A stretch of 64,000 nucleotides of DNA from Polydactylus sextarius (Eukaryota > Chordata > Actinopteri > Polynemidae): positions 6,274,501 to 6,338,500 of the forward strand of contig CM028925.1 of assembly GCA_016801845.1 (NCBI GenBank), written 5' to 3'. Within the stretch, counting starts at the first letter, position 1, and every line of letters begins with the position of its first letter. The notes under the pieces are model-generated. The model searched no databases. It saw only the letters and a list, made by a program, of their open reading frames with translations, and was not told the origin of the DNA. A program made the position numbers and the translations under genes. Below, piece by piece: positions 1-10,400 of this stretch.

Positions 1-571
1 TTGTTCCACATCCTGCATGTAAACATTTTCGGTGCATTTGTTATGCAGAGTTACATTCCTTTACTATTTACAGATCTGACATCTGCTCCATACAACCATG
101 CTGCTTCCCCGGCAGCCGCTGGCTTCCCTAAGGCAGCTGGAAGTAGAAGAGCTTTTCTAAAAGCAGAGATAGCACTGAAGTGGAAAAGGGACCTCCTGAA
201 GTGAACCCTCTAGCCTTTATGCTACTATCGCCCTCAGATGTTGTCACACATCAAGTGACTGTAGCTTGTGAAGAATGAAAGCGAAAGTAAGAGTTTTACA
301 ATAGTGCAGCACAGGAGCCACACTGTAAGTTGAGCACTCGGCATCTCCGTGGATATACTGAGTTATCACATCTATACATGTAAGAAGTTTAGGTTTAAAT
401 GGCACCGCAGGAGTGAGGCGCCTCAAGAGAGATGACAGCTGAGAATGAATCAGCATCTCAGACATACACACTTTGTGACACAATACCTTGTTGAACAGCT
501 GCAGACAGACTGTATATGCTGACACACTCGATACTCACCCAAAAGAAACCCAGAAAATCACGAGTACACTC
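1..571 (+). other. Intronic sequence of mid1 upstream of the hAT insertion
   Basis: No exon of the mid1 COS-box or FN3 first half is recognisable here. The small ORFs have no family resemblance. It is most simply the intron preceding the exon at 2884. Confidence 0.6.
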
Positions 572-579
572 GAGTGAAC
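572..579. repeat. Left target-site duplication of the hAT element (GAGTGAAC)
   Basis: An exact copy is at 1289-1296, flanking the TIRs directly on both sides. The perfect match suggests the insertion is not ancient. Confidence 0.88.
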
Positions 580-1288
580 TAGGGCTGTAATCTCCCAATC
601 GACTGGTCGATTTAATGGTCGACATGTTCTGGTTCGACCAAAATTCTGATTGGTCGATTTTTGGGTCAATTGGTCAGTTTCATGTAATTTCAATCAAATG
701 CGCCGCAGACCAGCCCAGTGTCAATCGGGCTGCTGATCTACAGGTTTTATGTTCTGGTCAGACCAATATACAAATTAAAAAAGTGTCAGGACTGTCGGGA
801 CTACAAACGGCCGACAGTCGTAGACCGGGTGGCCGTTCTGGACTTTTCCAGAACTCACAGATTCCCAGTCCACCCCTGAACACGGCATATCACCTAAAAA
901 CTAGGTGGTTAGGTTGCTCCATCTGTTTTGAGTATATGAACATATCAGATTTGGCATATTTCAGTATTTTAGCCTAATAATCTTTATATAACTGCAGGCG
1001 CAGTTCAGATACACCCGACCACGCTGGATGTTGAGCCTCCTCTATCATCCAAACGCAAAAATAATATTAAGTTAATAGTCTATTTGTGTCTCAGCCACGA
1101 AGCTGTTCAGTCTCGCTCTGTGAGAGGACATGCACAGAGTCATTTATTATAACATGAAAAAAAACATTATCTAAATATTCCTCAACAGTTCTTGTGCTGA
1201 TATCACTAGTTAACAATATATTTTAATTTTTAGTCAAAATTTCAGAGCTTCACTTGATCAAGAATTTCTTTGGTTGATTACAGCCCCA
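580..1288. mobile_element. Non-autonomous hAT-superfamily DNA transposon (MITE), about 709 bp
   Basis: The left end reads TAGGGCTGTAATC; the right end, reverse-complemented, reads TGGGGCTGTAATC, so 12 of 13 terminal bases match. The element is bounded by an identical 8-bp direct repeat GAGTGAAC at 572-579 and 1289-1296. An 8-bp target-site duplication with short TIRs starting T(A/G)GGG is the hAT signature. The left subterminal region has repeated TGGTCGA motifs, as hAT elements often do. No transposase frame is present: the 120-aa ORF inside shows no BED zinc finger or hAT dimerisation motif. It lies in the mid1 intron. Confidence 0.88.
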
Positions 1289-1296
1289 GAGTGAAC
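1289..1296. repeat. Right target-site duplication of the hAT element (GAGTGAAC)
   Basis: Identical to 572-579 and directly adjacent to the right TIR. Confidence 0.88.
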
Positions 1297-2883
1297 AACA
1301 ACTACAAGGGCGAAAATAGGGTCAGGGCATCTAAAGACGGGCTCCCCTGCTCTCTTTCAATCATACTCTGGCTTCGCTCTGTCTTTCATCTATTCTTTTT
1401 TGAAGTCTTTTTTTTAGATTCAAGTAGATCTACCTCTCAGCAAAAAACCTTCTACCTTCCCCATCCCTTCTCTTCTTTATGTTCGTCTTCTTTTTCAACT
1501 TAGTCTGCTGAAGGATTCATTCCTTCTTATATTTCTTTCTTCCCAAGGTTACCCCTTTTTCTTTGCCTTTTTCTTACTTTCTTTACTTTACAGTTTAAAG
1601 CATGTTTAAAACCGACAGCCAACCTAATGTGACAATTTATTTCCTTTTTTCTTTCCCCTCTTGCTTTTACAAACCCATCTCTGTCTGGTCACCAAGACAT
1701 TGTGATTTCTCTTTCGTTTGGTTTTCACATCCGATAACGTCAGAGGTGTTGCTTTTGGCATTTAAGTCATGTGCTAGAAAATTGCTCCAGGTCCAATTCG
1801 GATGAGTCATTGTGCAAAGAGGGAAAACAGTCCTGCAACACTGATGTAATAATAAAACAAAACAACATCCTTAACTCCTGTCCATAATTGTTAGGCATAG
1901 CTTTCTGGATTGGATTTCCAGGGGGAAATGTGTGTCAAGAAGATAGTAACAAACTCACTTCCTCATCTGCCATTTCTGTTTTATATGCCTGGTGGTTAGC
2001 TTGATGAAATAAAGTTCGTAGCAGGTACTTTCAAGGTTACATTTTAACAATTAACTCCCTCATTTGGGTTTGTCTGTCCTGCATTTGGTCATTGTTAAGG
2101 TTGGCTCAAAAAGTTAAGACTTGTTGGAAAAAATGTTGATAGCCTACAGCCTACAGATGGTCTTTCCAGAATTAAAAAGAAAAATGCCATACTTGTGGAA
2201 AAAAAGTATTATTTAATCTTATCTTATCAATTCTAATGAATAAAGTATTGATAGCTTCATTTAGGTTTAGTCAATGTTAGCTATCTCACTAGCTAGCTTT
2301 GATATAGTGCTTATTTTCACTGAAAAATAGAATTGAAGGTGTTCTTTGTGAGATATTGTTTTACTTGATTTAACTTGCAAGTTGCTGGCAGAGAGGGGCT
2401 CTGTAATGGTAATTTTCTGTGTAAATTCCTCTGGCGAACAAAGCTGTGACACACATACGCATACAAAAACGAGGTGCAACAGTTGAGTGCCACTCAATGA
2501 AACACATGCTCACGCACAAGCACACACACACACACACACACACACACAGCAGAGAGAGAGCATGGCACAGCTATAAAGCCAACGAGGTGTGAATGGTTTC
2601 CTCATGTGCCTTTTCACACCCTCTCACCTGTTCCCACTGCCACAGGCTCGCACACAACCAGGCATTTAATATAATGCCCCCCCCACACACAGCTGTATAA
2701 TACCCCTCTCTAGGAAACTTTACAGAAAATAGTTTTTCTGCTTTTTAAGTGTTCAAGTCTCCTGAAACAAGCACAATATCTACTGTTTTTGCAGCCTTTA
2801 ATGACTAATATCAACTGACTGTACACTGTACCTTCCACCCCTTTCTTTCTCCTTATCTTGCCTACTTTCTGCTCTGTCTTTAG
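1297..2883 (+). other. mid1 intron, no further exon seen
   Basis: AT-rich, pyrimidine-rich in 1370-1590, with a (CA)14 microsatellite at 2521-2548 and a C-run at 2677-2684. It ends with the pyrimidine tract and AG that serve the exon at 2884. No coding segment is recognisable. Confidence 0.6.
2521..2548. repeat. (CA)n microsatellite
   Basis: 28 bp of uninterrupted CA in the mid1 intron. Confidence 0.95.
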
Positions 2884-3045
2884 GTCTCTGTAACTCATTG
2901 GAGAGCTGGATGATTGTGCCAAACATCAAGCAGAACCACTACACGGTGCACGGCCTGCAGAGCGGCACCAAGTATATCTTTGTTGTCAAGGCCATTAACC
3001 AAGCGGGAAGCAGGAGCAGTGAACCGGGGACTCTGAAGACCAACA
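2884..3045 (+). other. mid1: mid1 coding exon, second half of FN3 domain
   Basis: The acceptor is a pyrimidine-rich tract ending in TTTAG at 2883; the donor is GTAAGT at 3046. The exon is 162 nt. It begins with two bases (GT) that complete a split codon, probably AGT serine, and ends with one base (A) that joins GC of the next exon to give serine. The frame holds WMIVPNIKQNHY and the FN3 strand motif SGTKYIFVV, which agree closely with vertebrate MID1. Confidence 0.92.
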
Positions 3046-3948
3046 GTAAGTGGCTAATGACTGAAACTGAATACTCTATATAGGATGGACCTTTGTGGGA
3101 AAATTCATAAGTAAACATGTACAAAGAAGTAGCTTATATTCTTATGTCTCACTGCTCCATTTGCTGCACTCGAAATAGTCCTATTGATAAATATGAAATG
3201 TAATTAATGGAAAACAAATTAGGCACTCTGTAAGGAATGAAGGCTGTTATTGATCTCACTGCATTGCCATTTCAAAATCAATTTTTTATTCTATTTCTTT
3301 CCACTCTCCCAGGCCAGCCGTTCAAACTGGACCCCAAATCTGCTCACAAGAAGCTGAAGGTGTCCCATGATAACCTAACAGTGGAGCGGGACGAAACTAC
3401 GTCCAAGAAAGGCCACAGCCAGGATCGCTTCTCCAGCCAGAGCAGCTACGGCGTGGTGGGAAATGTGTTTATCGACAGCGGGCGTCACTACTGGGAGGCT
3501 CTGATCGGAGGGAGCACATGGTGAGGATCATGATTTAAGGAATGTGTTTAATTCAATGTTTATTGTTTTCACTTATAATAATTTCTCGCTCCGCCTCAGG
3601 TACGCTGTGGGCATCGCCTACAAATCAGCTCCCAAGCACGAGTGGATCGGAAAGAACTCAGCGTCCTGGGTGCTCTGCCGCTGTAACAACTCCTGGGTGG
3701 TTCGTCACAACAGCAAAGAGCTGGCCATCGAGCCATCACCCCACCTGCGACGCGTTGGGGTCTTGTTGGACTACGACGCCGGATACCTGACCTTCTACGA
3801 CGCCGTGGGTTCCCAGCATCTGCACACGTTTCACGTCTCCTTCGTCCAGCCTGTGTGTCCTGTGTTTAACGTGTGGAACAAGTGTTTGACGATTCTCACC
3901 GGCCTACCCATCCCTGACCATCTAGAGGTACTGGAGCCTCACAACTAA
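2884..3948 (+). CDS. mid1: mid1 (midline 1, TRIM18) E3 ubiquitin ligase, 3'-terminal coding exons (partial gene)
   Basis: Joined exons 2884-3045, 3313-3520 and 3600-3948 (719 nt) encode the last 239 residues, starting in a serine codon whose first base lies in the previous exon. Residues 1-54 form the second half of a fibronectin type III domain (SGTKYIFVV, NQAGSRSSEPG). Residues from about 55 form the PRY/SPRY domain (LDPKSAHKKLKVS, DNLTVERDE, GNVFIDSGRHYWE, YAVGIAYKSAP, VGVLLDYD), ending in GLPIPDHL and a short tail. The match, recalled from family knowledge, is to MID1 rather than its paralogue MID2: LCRCNN and GLPIPDHL are MID1-like, and MID2 has a longer, different tail. MID1 is a microtubule-associated TRIM E3 ligase that binds alpha4/PP2A; the SPRY part mediates partner binding. 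The RING, B-boxes, coiled coil and COS box are upstream of the window. No frameshift or internal stop is seen, so the gene looks functional. The exact paralogue (mid1a or mid1b, if duplicated) cannot be decided. Confidence 0.93.
3313..3520 (+). other. mid1: mid1 coding exon, start of PRY/SPRY domain
   Basis: The acceptor is CTCTCCCAG ending at 3312 and the donor is GTGAGG at 3521. The exon is 208 nt, entering after one base and leaving after two bases of a tryptophan codon. It encodes QPFKLDPKSAHKKLKVS at the start and GRHYWEALIGGSTW at the end. The sequence is markedly more GC-rich than the surrounding introns. Confidence 0.92.
3600..3948 (+). other. mid1: mid1 last coding exon, end of SPRY domain and stop codon
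   Basis: The acceptor is CCGCCTCAG ending at 3599. The first G completes the tryptophan codon, and the frame runs YAVGIAYKSAP to the TAA stop at 3946-3948. The intron before it (3521-3599) is only 79 bp, a size typical of compact teleost introns. The extreme C-terminus after GLPIPDHL reads EVLEPHN, which differs from the human MID1 tail as I recall it; such tails vary between species. Confidence 0.92.
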
Positions 3949-4328
3949 AAGCTACAGACAACCATAAATCAGCACAAACTGACCTTGTTATCATAAAGCT
4001 GCACTGGGCAAGATTTGTGATAACACTGAAGCTTGCATAGAGGACAGAAAAAATGTCCTATTCTCTTAAATTGACTAAGATCTGCTGCATTTGCCAAAAT
4101 GAAATTCTGCTTATGTGCACTTTTTCACTGAGAAGCAGTAAACTGTTTCAGCTAGTGAGCACTTTGTCCAAAAATCAAAACAAAAAACAAAAAGGAAAAA
4201 AAAACAAACGTTAGTACATACCAATACAGACCAGCTGTTTTTGTAAAAAATACTAATAATATCACTTCCCTTGCTACTATTTGGGCAAAGTTACCTAGTG
4301 CAGCTTTAATGTGCAAAGACAGAAAAAG

Positions 4329-4334
4329 AATAAA
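4329..4334 (+). terminator. Candidate proximal polyadenylation signal of mid1
   Basis: Canonical AATAAA lies 380 bp after the mid1 stop and is followed within 30 bp by a G/T-containing stretch. It is the first canonical hexamer downstream of the stop. Confidence 0.4.
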
Positions 4335-5885
4335 TTCCTGGGGCTGTCATTCTATCGAGCTTCTCAAAAGTGATTTTCAGTCATTCGTTGTTTTTGATTT
4401 CTAAAAGCAAATATGATGCTGGTTCACATTGTATTTGACTCAGAAAACCTATTCTAGATGGATGGCAATAAGATGCAGGAGTTCATTCAGAGGAAACCAA
4501 GACAAATGGACCTTGATGGACCAGAAATTCCTGCTCTGAGGCACTTTGGGCAACGATGGGCATATTTGTACTACGGCAACCGGGAAACAAGCCACAAATC
4601 AATTTCTAATTTTCTTTTTTTTTTTTTCTTAAACATCTTATCATCTGATATAGCACTTTGAAAGAAGAGTGTGTGAGTGTGTACCTCCAGTACATATTCA
4701 CACACAACGTGAGTGTGCACACACAAACCAACCCAGACTTAAATCAATCACGGTCGCTGACTGAGCAGAATATCTGCTGTATATTTTGTAAATTCGCAGG
4801 TATTCCCACCATTATCTCCCCCCTGCTCATCAAAAAGGAACCAAAGTAGCCATTGCTGTCTGTTCAGATGTCTTTACATTAAATTTTACTCTTTAAAAAA
4901 ATAAATAAAAAAGTAATAAAAATACTGAGTTATTTTTAAAAAGTGACAGAGAAGAAATAGCGTTATGCTAAATATTAAAAGCAAATTATTCCTTTAAATG
5001 TAAACCTTGTTTTTGCACATTGTTCATACTTTATTCATGGTTGTGTAGCCTCAAAGTCTTATTCATTTTGGTGCAATTAACATACATTCATATTGGCAAC
5101 GTGTTGTGTTCCGTTTGACTTATTGTGTTAATTTCCTTTTTTGGCAGCCAGACAAGTTCTGCCATTATGATTTTATGTGATACATAATATGTGAGTTGTG
5201 TTACAGTTGTAGCCCCCGGTCATTATTAGAGCTGAGGGGTAAAAATGCACAATGGGGTGTAATTTTTTTTTCTTCTTACTTTTCTCTAAAAACAAGCTAT
5301 TTAGTGGGGAATATTTGTGCTGGTGCACCAATTCTCCAGAACAATTAATTAGCTTTTATTAAAGAGTGTGCTCCCATTTTATCCCATAACCATATTCGTT
5401 TTCACACTGAGGTCCACATGCAGAAGACAACGCAGCCGTACAGACATTCATTAATTTGTTGTGAAAACGGTCAAAATGGCCTAAATTATATTCAGCCACT
5501 GATACTCATAGATGAAGATAAATCTCCCAAATTGATGCTGTCAATTCTAAAACCAATATGTTTGACAGTGATACAAATGTAGCTCCATGGTGTAAATACA
5601 ATGATTCGGTTGTTTTTCTCAGTGTTGCGGGCTTTCAATACCCAGTACACTTCAAAAATATAGCAGACAAAAACAATATGTTCTTTAATTCTATTTTAGT
5701 GGCAATAAACTGAACTATACATTTCATTGTATCCGATACAAATATATAGTGTTTAATTTAATGTTTCCATTTGAACTTTATGACCATTGTGTTATATGTT
5801 CTATCTCTGTGGACATTTTTTATGAAAAACAGGATATGAGTACTTGCATCACTGTTGTCTGAGATAAGTCTATGAGAAGGTCAAA

Positions 5886-5891
5886 AATAAA
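5886..5891 (+). terminator. Candidate distal polyadenylation signal of mid1
   Basis: AATAAA is followed by a long T/C-rich stretch (about 5895-5935). This is a reasonable downstream element, giving a 3' UTR of about 1.95 kb. The alternatives at 4900-4920 and 5704 are equally canonical. Confidence 0.3.
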
Positions 5892-8800
5892 CGTTCCTTT
5901 TCACATTAAAGTCTCTCTTTTTTCCTTTCTCCTGTGAAGTAATATAGCATTGTGGAATGTCAAGAGCTGCTCTCATAAAGCAGGATGGGTGAAATGCCAG
6001 GAGCCATTCCGTTCTTTTTTCTGGGTGACGTACAAACAAAGAGCACAGTTTAAGGAAACCAAAGCAGCCTCATATTCAATAACTTTAGATTATGGCATTT
6101 TGGCTCTGTGTAAAGTTGCCAGTGCCCTTCACAAAAGTGATGCACTTATTGCTATGAGCATACATATATTGTTCCCCTCAAGCTTTCAACATTCACAGCT
6201 GAAAAGCCAAATTCAGGCCAGACTGACAGTCATGAAAGACTTAAAGGATCTACAACAATATCTTTTATATATTAGATGTAAAGGTAGTTGTTTTTAGTGA
6301 TGAACCTAACCTTAGTTGTTTTTAGTGTCTTAGAATGTTGGATCATCTATTAATCCTCAGAATATATCAGAGATTTATTACACAACTGAACTACTCTCTA
6401 AGCTAATAGTTGGTGATGTCCAGATTGGTGGCAAAACCACTTAAACATTAGATCAACAGAGGCCAGATTTATCTGGATTCATCTGGCAAAGAGGACTCTG
6501 ATTACCTTTAATTTATATTTATAACACTGTCACTAAAGACTTCAACAGATGCTGAAAAAAGGCTTTGAAAATCTCTCGACAACCTGTGATGACTCATCCA
6601 AGCAGATGTCTAAGTTTAGACGCCATCTTTCTGAGTTCCCTTGGGTTTATGTGTTTCTTGTGGAAGAGGAAGTTGTTCAGTTTATCACGAGAACTTCCCT
6701 GTGGAAGTCCACAGGGGACCGCTCTTCCTGGATTTCCAGGAGCAATTGTTCCTTGATGGTGTGGCACAACGGCAGGGTTCAGACGCTAGAGCCGCTAACT
6801 GTATCAACAACTGACGCTCTGTTTGTGTCGTTCACACGGTTTGTTGGTGTGAGCTGGAATAAAAAATGTCTTTACCTAGTGCTCCGCTGAGCAAACTATA
6901 AAAGGAAGAAAAGAGACAATTTACAAGTTGTCATCTGCAAATAATGGAGGTGTTTGCTTGTTTGTGCTTGTCTGTAACTCAACCTATAATACAGAGGATG
7001 AGGGTAGACTCATGAATATCACCTATTAGTGTAAAGAAACTGTTGATGAAAGCTCAATCAATAAATGTGATGCCAAACAATGGTAGTTTACAGGATTTTC
7101 TGGGCTTAAATAGTGTTAGATTGTGCATAGGAATTCAAACACAGCAAGGCAATCTGGGTTACAGACGGACTAATTAGCAAAATGTGTCATCACATAAAAT
7201 CACGAGTCACAATATGAGGCCATCTGTGCTTCTGTGCATAAGTTGTGTCACATCTTGACATGTGGACATCCACAGAGAGCAATTATCTTCGTGAAACCTG
7301 CCTCTGAGACCATTCTGCTTATCATATACTTCATGACTCTGTACTTAGGTGACACTCGTTCTCTGCACGACATTTAATAATTAATTCATTGCAAGTTTAC
7401 TGCACTAATGCCACACTTTCAGATTTTCACAAGCCACTGTCAAGAAATTACATTAATGCTCCTTTTCGAAAAATAAAATTCACCGTCCATAAATTCTGAC
7501 CTTTTCATCCGACTTAATACAGTTTGAGCCAAGTTCAGCAGTTAAATGTGGTTACTGACCCTCTTGTGTTCTTATACAAGACTTTGTGTGACATTTCAAA
7601 CAATCAATACAGTAACTTAATGTGTCTTGGGATTTTGCCGCTCGGCTGAAATGTAGCGCAAAGGTTGAGGACCAACTATTTTATTAACCTTTATCAAGGG
7701 AAGGATTTGCTGAGCTTGTGTGTTGTTTTTCTACACATACAGTGACGTAGCACCATATTCACACTGGAGATATGGTGTGAAAGTGCATCGACTTTCATAA
7801 CTCGAGCCTTTTTTTGCCTCAAGGGCACCTTGAATATATTTTAGCAGGAAGCAGAAAAGTGTTAGTCATTCAATTTCTCCCCATGGGTCCTGGGATTTAA
7901 ACCACTGACCTCCCCTCACAAGCCCACTCCACCCTGCTGTAGGCAAACACTGTCCCACTTTTGTACAGATCAACAGGCCAGCATTGGTTCAGTGTACTGC
8001 TGTTTGTGCTCACACCACTGCAACTGCACTTGTATGGGCAGTCTTGAGGCTCTGCAGTCCCCAGAGGATTTTTGCAGCCAAGCCACAGCACTCAGAAAGA
8101 CACAAGACTCAGACAGAGACTCAGAGACACAGCCTCTCCTCTCCTGAGGGAACTGCACATTTACTCTATAGACTCTTGCCATCTTAATGTATATGTGTGT
8201 GTCTGCAGTAAGTGAACTTGCGGGCATGAATCAGTGGCTACTTGCTAGTGGCAATTTTCCATTTCAAGCAAACAGGCAATGGCAGTATTTTGAGGCATGA
8301 GCAGAGAAACAATAATAGTAACTCCCCCAGGAAAACATGCAGAAAATAGGACAGGATTTGGTACCAACGCACAGTAACAACAGAGTCGACATAATGTTGC
8401 ATCAGAATAGTGCATTATTGGACCTAAGACCAGCTGATATATGAGGAAACACTGTGCTTTCTAAACATCAGACCTTTGCATGTGTTGTTCTGATCAGCCA
8501 TTATACAACACACCAAAGCATCTGTGAGCTAAGAAACAAAATGGATGCATAATCATCTGGTGTAAGATAAGACATGTTATTATTTCAATCTAAATAAATA
8601 TTGCTTTTCCAGCTCTCTACACAGATTTGTGGGTAGTATGCTGTCTTCTGATAAAAGCAAACCTCTAAATGTCCAGCAGATGTCACTGTTAGGATTCAAG
8701 AAGATAAGTATACTCCATACAAGAACATTATTATATTATGCACAGTAATTGCATAATCTATTTAGGCTTCTGTTCTAGCTTTGTCCATTGACCTCATATG

Positions 8801-9191
8801 CCTATATTATACTATTACACTCAAATGTGAAAATCCATGAATGAAATTCAGGTAGTTCTTGTATCTGAGTGTCAGTAACTCATTTAGATTCCCATCAAGA
8901 ATTTATCTGATCCCTCTAAAACACTATCTATGAAATGCTCAATTTGGAGGGTCAAGTCATTGCACTATTAGGAACCATATTTGTGTCTATTTTAGAGAAC
9001 TGACTGAGAAAATGTATGGGAATAAGTCATAAGGCTCAGCTGCATCAGCCTCACAATATTCCATGATTGCTTTGAGGAGATCAATACTCAATCAGGAGCT
9101 CGCTGGTCACTTTCTTTATTTCTAAAACCAGGTTCACTTGCCACACTGAGTATGTTTGTGTGTCTGCATTAACCTCAATACTGACTCTTGC

Positions 9192-9197
<6 letters not shown>
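5892..9197. other. Non-coding DNA downstream of mid1
   Basis: Unique-looking AT-rich sequence. The 115-aa and 113-aa open frames at 5950 and 6549 show no domain, no codon bias and no splice context, so they are not called. A short hairpin (CCCTGTGG/CCACAGGG with loop AAGT) lies near 6692-6712. Confidence 0.5.

Positions 9198-9225
<28 letters not shown>
9198..9225. repeat. Poly(A) tract, 28 bp
   Basis: Uninterrupted A-run. No obvious retroposed sequence or target duplication is seen on its 5' side, so it need not be a retroposon tail. Confidence 0.9.
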
Positions 9226-9227
<2 letters not shown>

Positions 9228-9879
9228 TCTTGCCAGTAAGGAAACATCTCTTGGTTCATTTCACAAGAGTCACAAACACTCTAGGTGATACTTGGAGAAA
9301 CAGAGCTGCAGGTCTTTAGGGTCAGTAAGAAAACTGTAGATATTTCCCCCCTGTCTGACATATAAATGTTGTTTTTCAGTTTAAATAACTGTCTTTTGCT
9401 TTGCTTGTACAGGTCAAGGACACCCCAGGGCTGTCAACAACACATCTGCTTCAAATCTTAAGAATACAAGACACCTGAACAGTGTTTATATCTCCCCCAT
9501 GAAAAAATCCAGATGAAGATATGGAGATCTCTTTATAGTCTCATTTTAGACCCAATTTCTTAAAATTTCAGAGATCAAGCTGTTCATGAAGTACAAACTA
9601 AAAGCATGCTATCAAATTAAAACTATCATAATATCAAGTGAAGAACTCCATTACACTAATGTCATACTCTTTGCCAATAACATGAAAGCAGGTAACTGAA
9701 AAAGCATTTCTCTCAAAGTATGTCCTTCAACAAAAAAAAAAAAACCCACACAGTATATTGTATACTAAATAGCCACTATTTGAAAAAACTCACCCACACC
9801 ATGGCAAAAATAATTGCTAGTGTTAAAATTGCCATTAATATGGGGAAGTTATTAGCTATTGTGGTTAACAGATTGAGGG

Positions 9880-10400
9880 TCAGTTATTAGCAGAGAGTTG
9901 GAGAGAGGTATGGGCTGCAGGCCTCTATTTGGGGCTTTGATTGAGGATACGGTTTTGTGTCTGACGTTCAGTAGAAATGTAGCACTGAGGGCAGTCAAGC
10001 CTCTCCTTTGATTCACTGCTGCCAAACTGTTCCACCTTCTGGTCAAGCTTCTTGACAACCACCAGAGCTGAGGAGTTTGCCGCCAGCAAGATTTTGGCTA
10101 ATGTCTGTGAAGGCCAGGTTGTTGGCGCTAGTGCTGGTTCCTTGGGGTTTGGTCACGGTCTAGAATAGCTTTTTTTCTCTTGGCTTACATACGTCTGGGA
10201 GGATGCTGGCTGCTGGCTGCAAGCTGGACCTCACCTGTGAGGAGGTGGAGTACCTGTTTGAGCCCCAAGGCTGTCTGGCCGAGCATACCTACCGATGACC
10301 TCAGAAAAATCCTCCAAGATGGCCCAGAGCACGTTGCCTGGCTTTATTTTAAAGATGTTGAGGTTAGAAAGCTAGAAAGAGGCTAATCCATTTCTTTAGC
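9880..10400 (-). other. Possible decayed coding or transposon-derived fragment
   Basis: GC content is higher than in the flanks. On the minus strand a frame over roughly 10220-10365 reads NVLWAILEDFSEVIGRY and ends in a stop. A second minus-strand frame around 10030-10145 reads VTKPQGTSTSANNLAFTD before a stop, and a third near 9950-10060 reads FGSSESKERLDCPQ. The frames shift and carry stops, so if this was coding it is broken. I do not recognise a family. The alternative is a chance GC-rich stretch. Confidence 0.2.

Larger units (their letters stand above)
3949..5891 (+). other. mid1: Probable mid1 3' untranslated region
   Basis: AT-rich, gene-free sequence directly follows the mid1 stop codon. 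It has AATAAA hexamers at 4329, in a cluster at 4900-4920, at 5704 and at 5886, so short and long 3' UTR forms are possible. It contains an A-rich stretch near 4190-4210 and a T-run at 4610-4630. No ORF in it looks coding. Its true end cannot be fixed from sequence alone; long 3' UTRs are known for MID1 in other vertebrates. Confidence 0.5.

Noticed and set aside
615..977. 120-codon frame inside the hAT element
   Set aside because: No BED finger or hAT transposase motif. The frame lies inside a non-autonomous element and is probably accidental.
6549..6890. 113-codon plus-strand frame, with a Gly/Pro-containing peptide in the overlapping frame
   Set aside because: The collagen-like appearance covers only a few triplets and no exon boundaries are evident.
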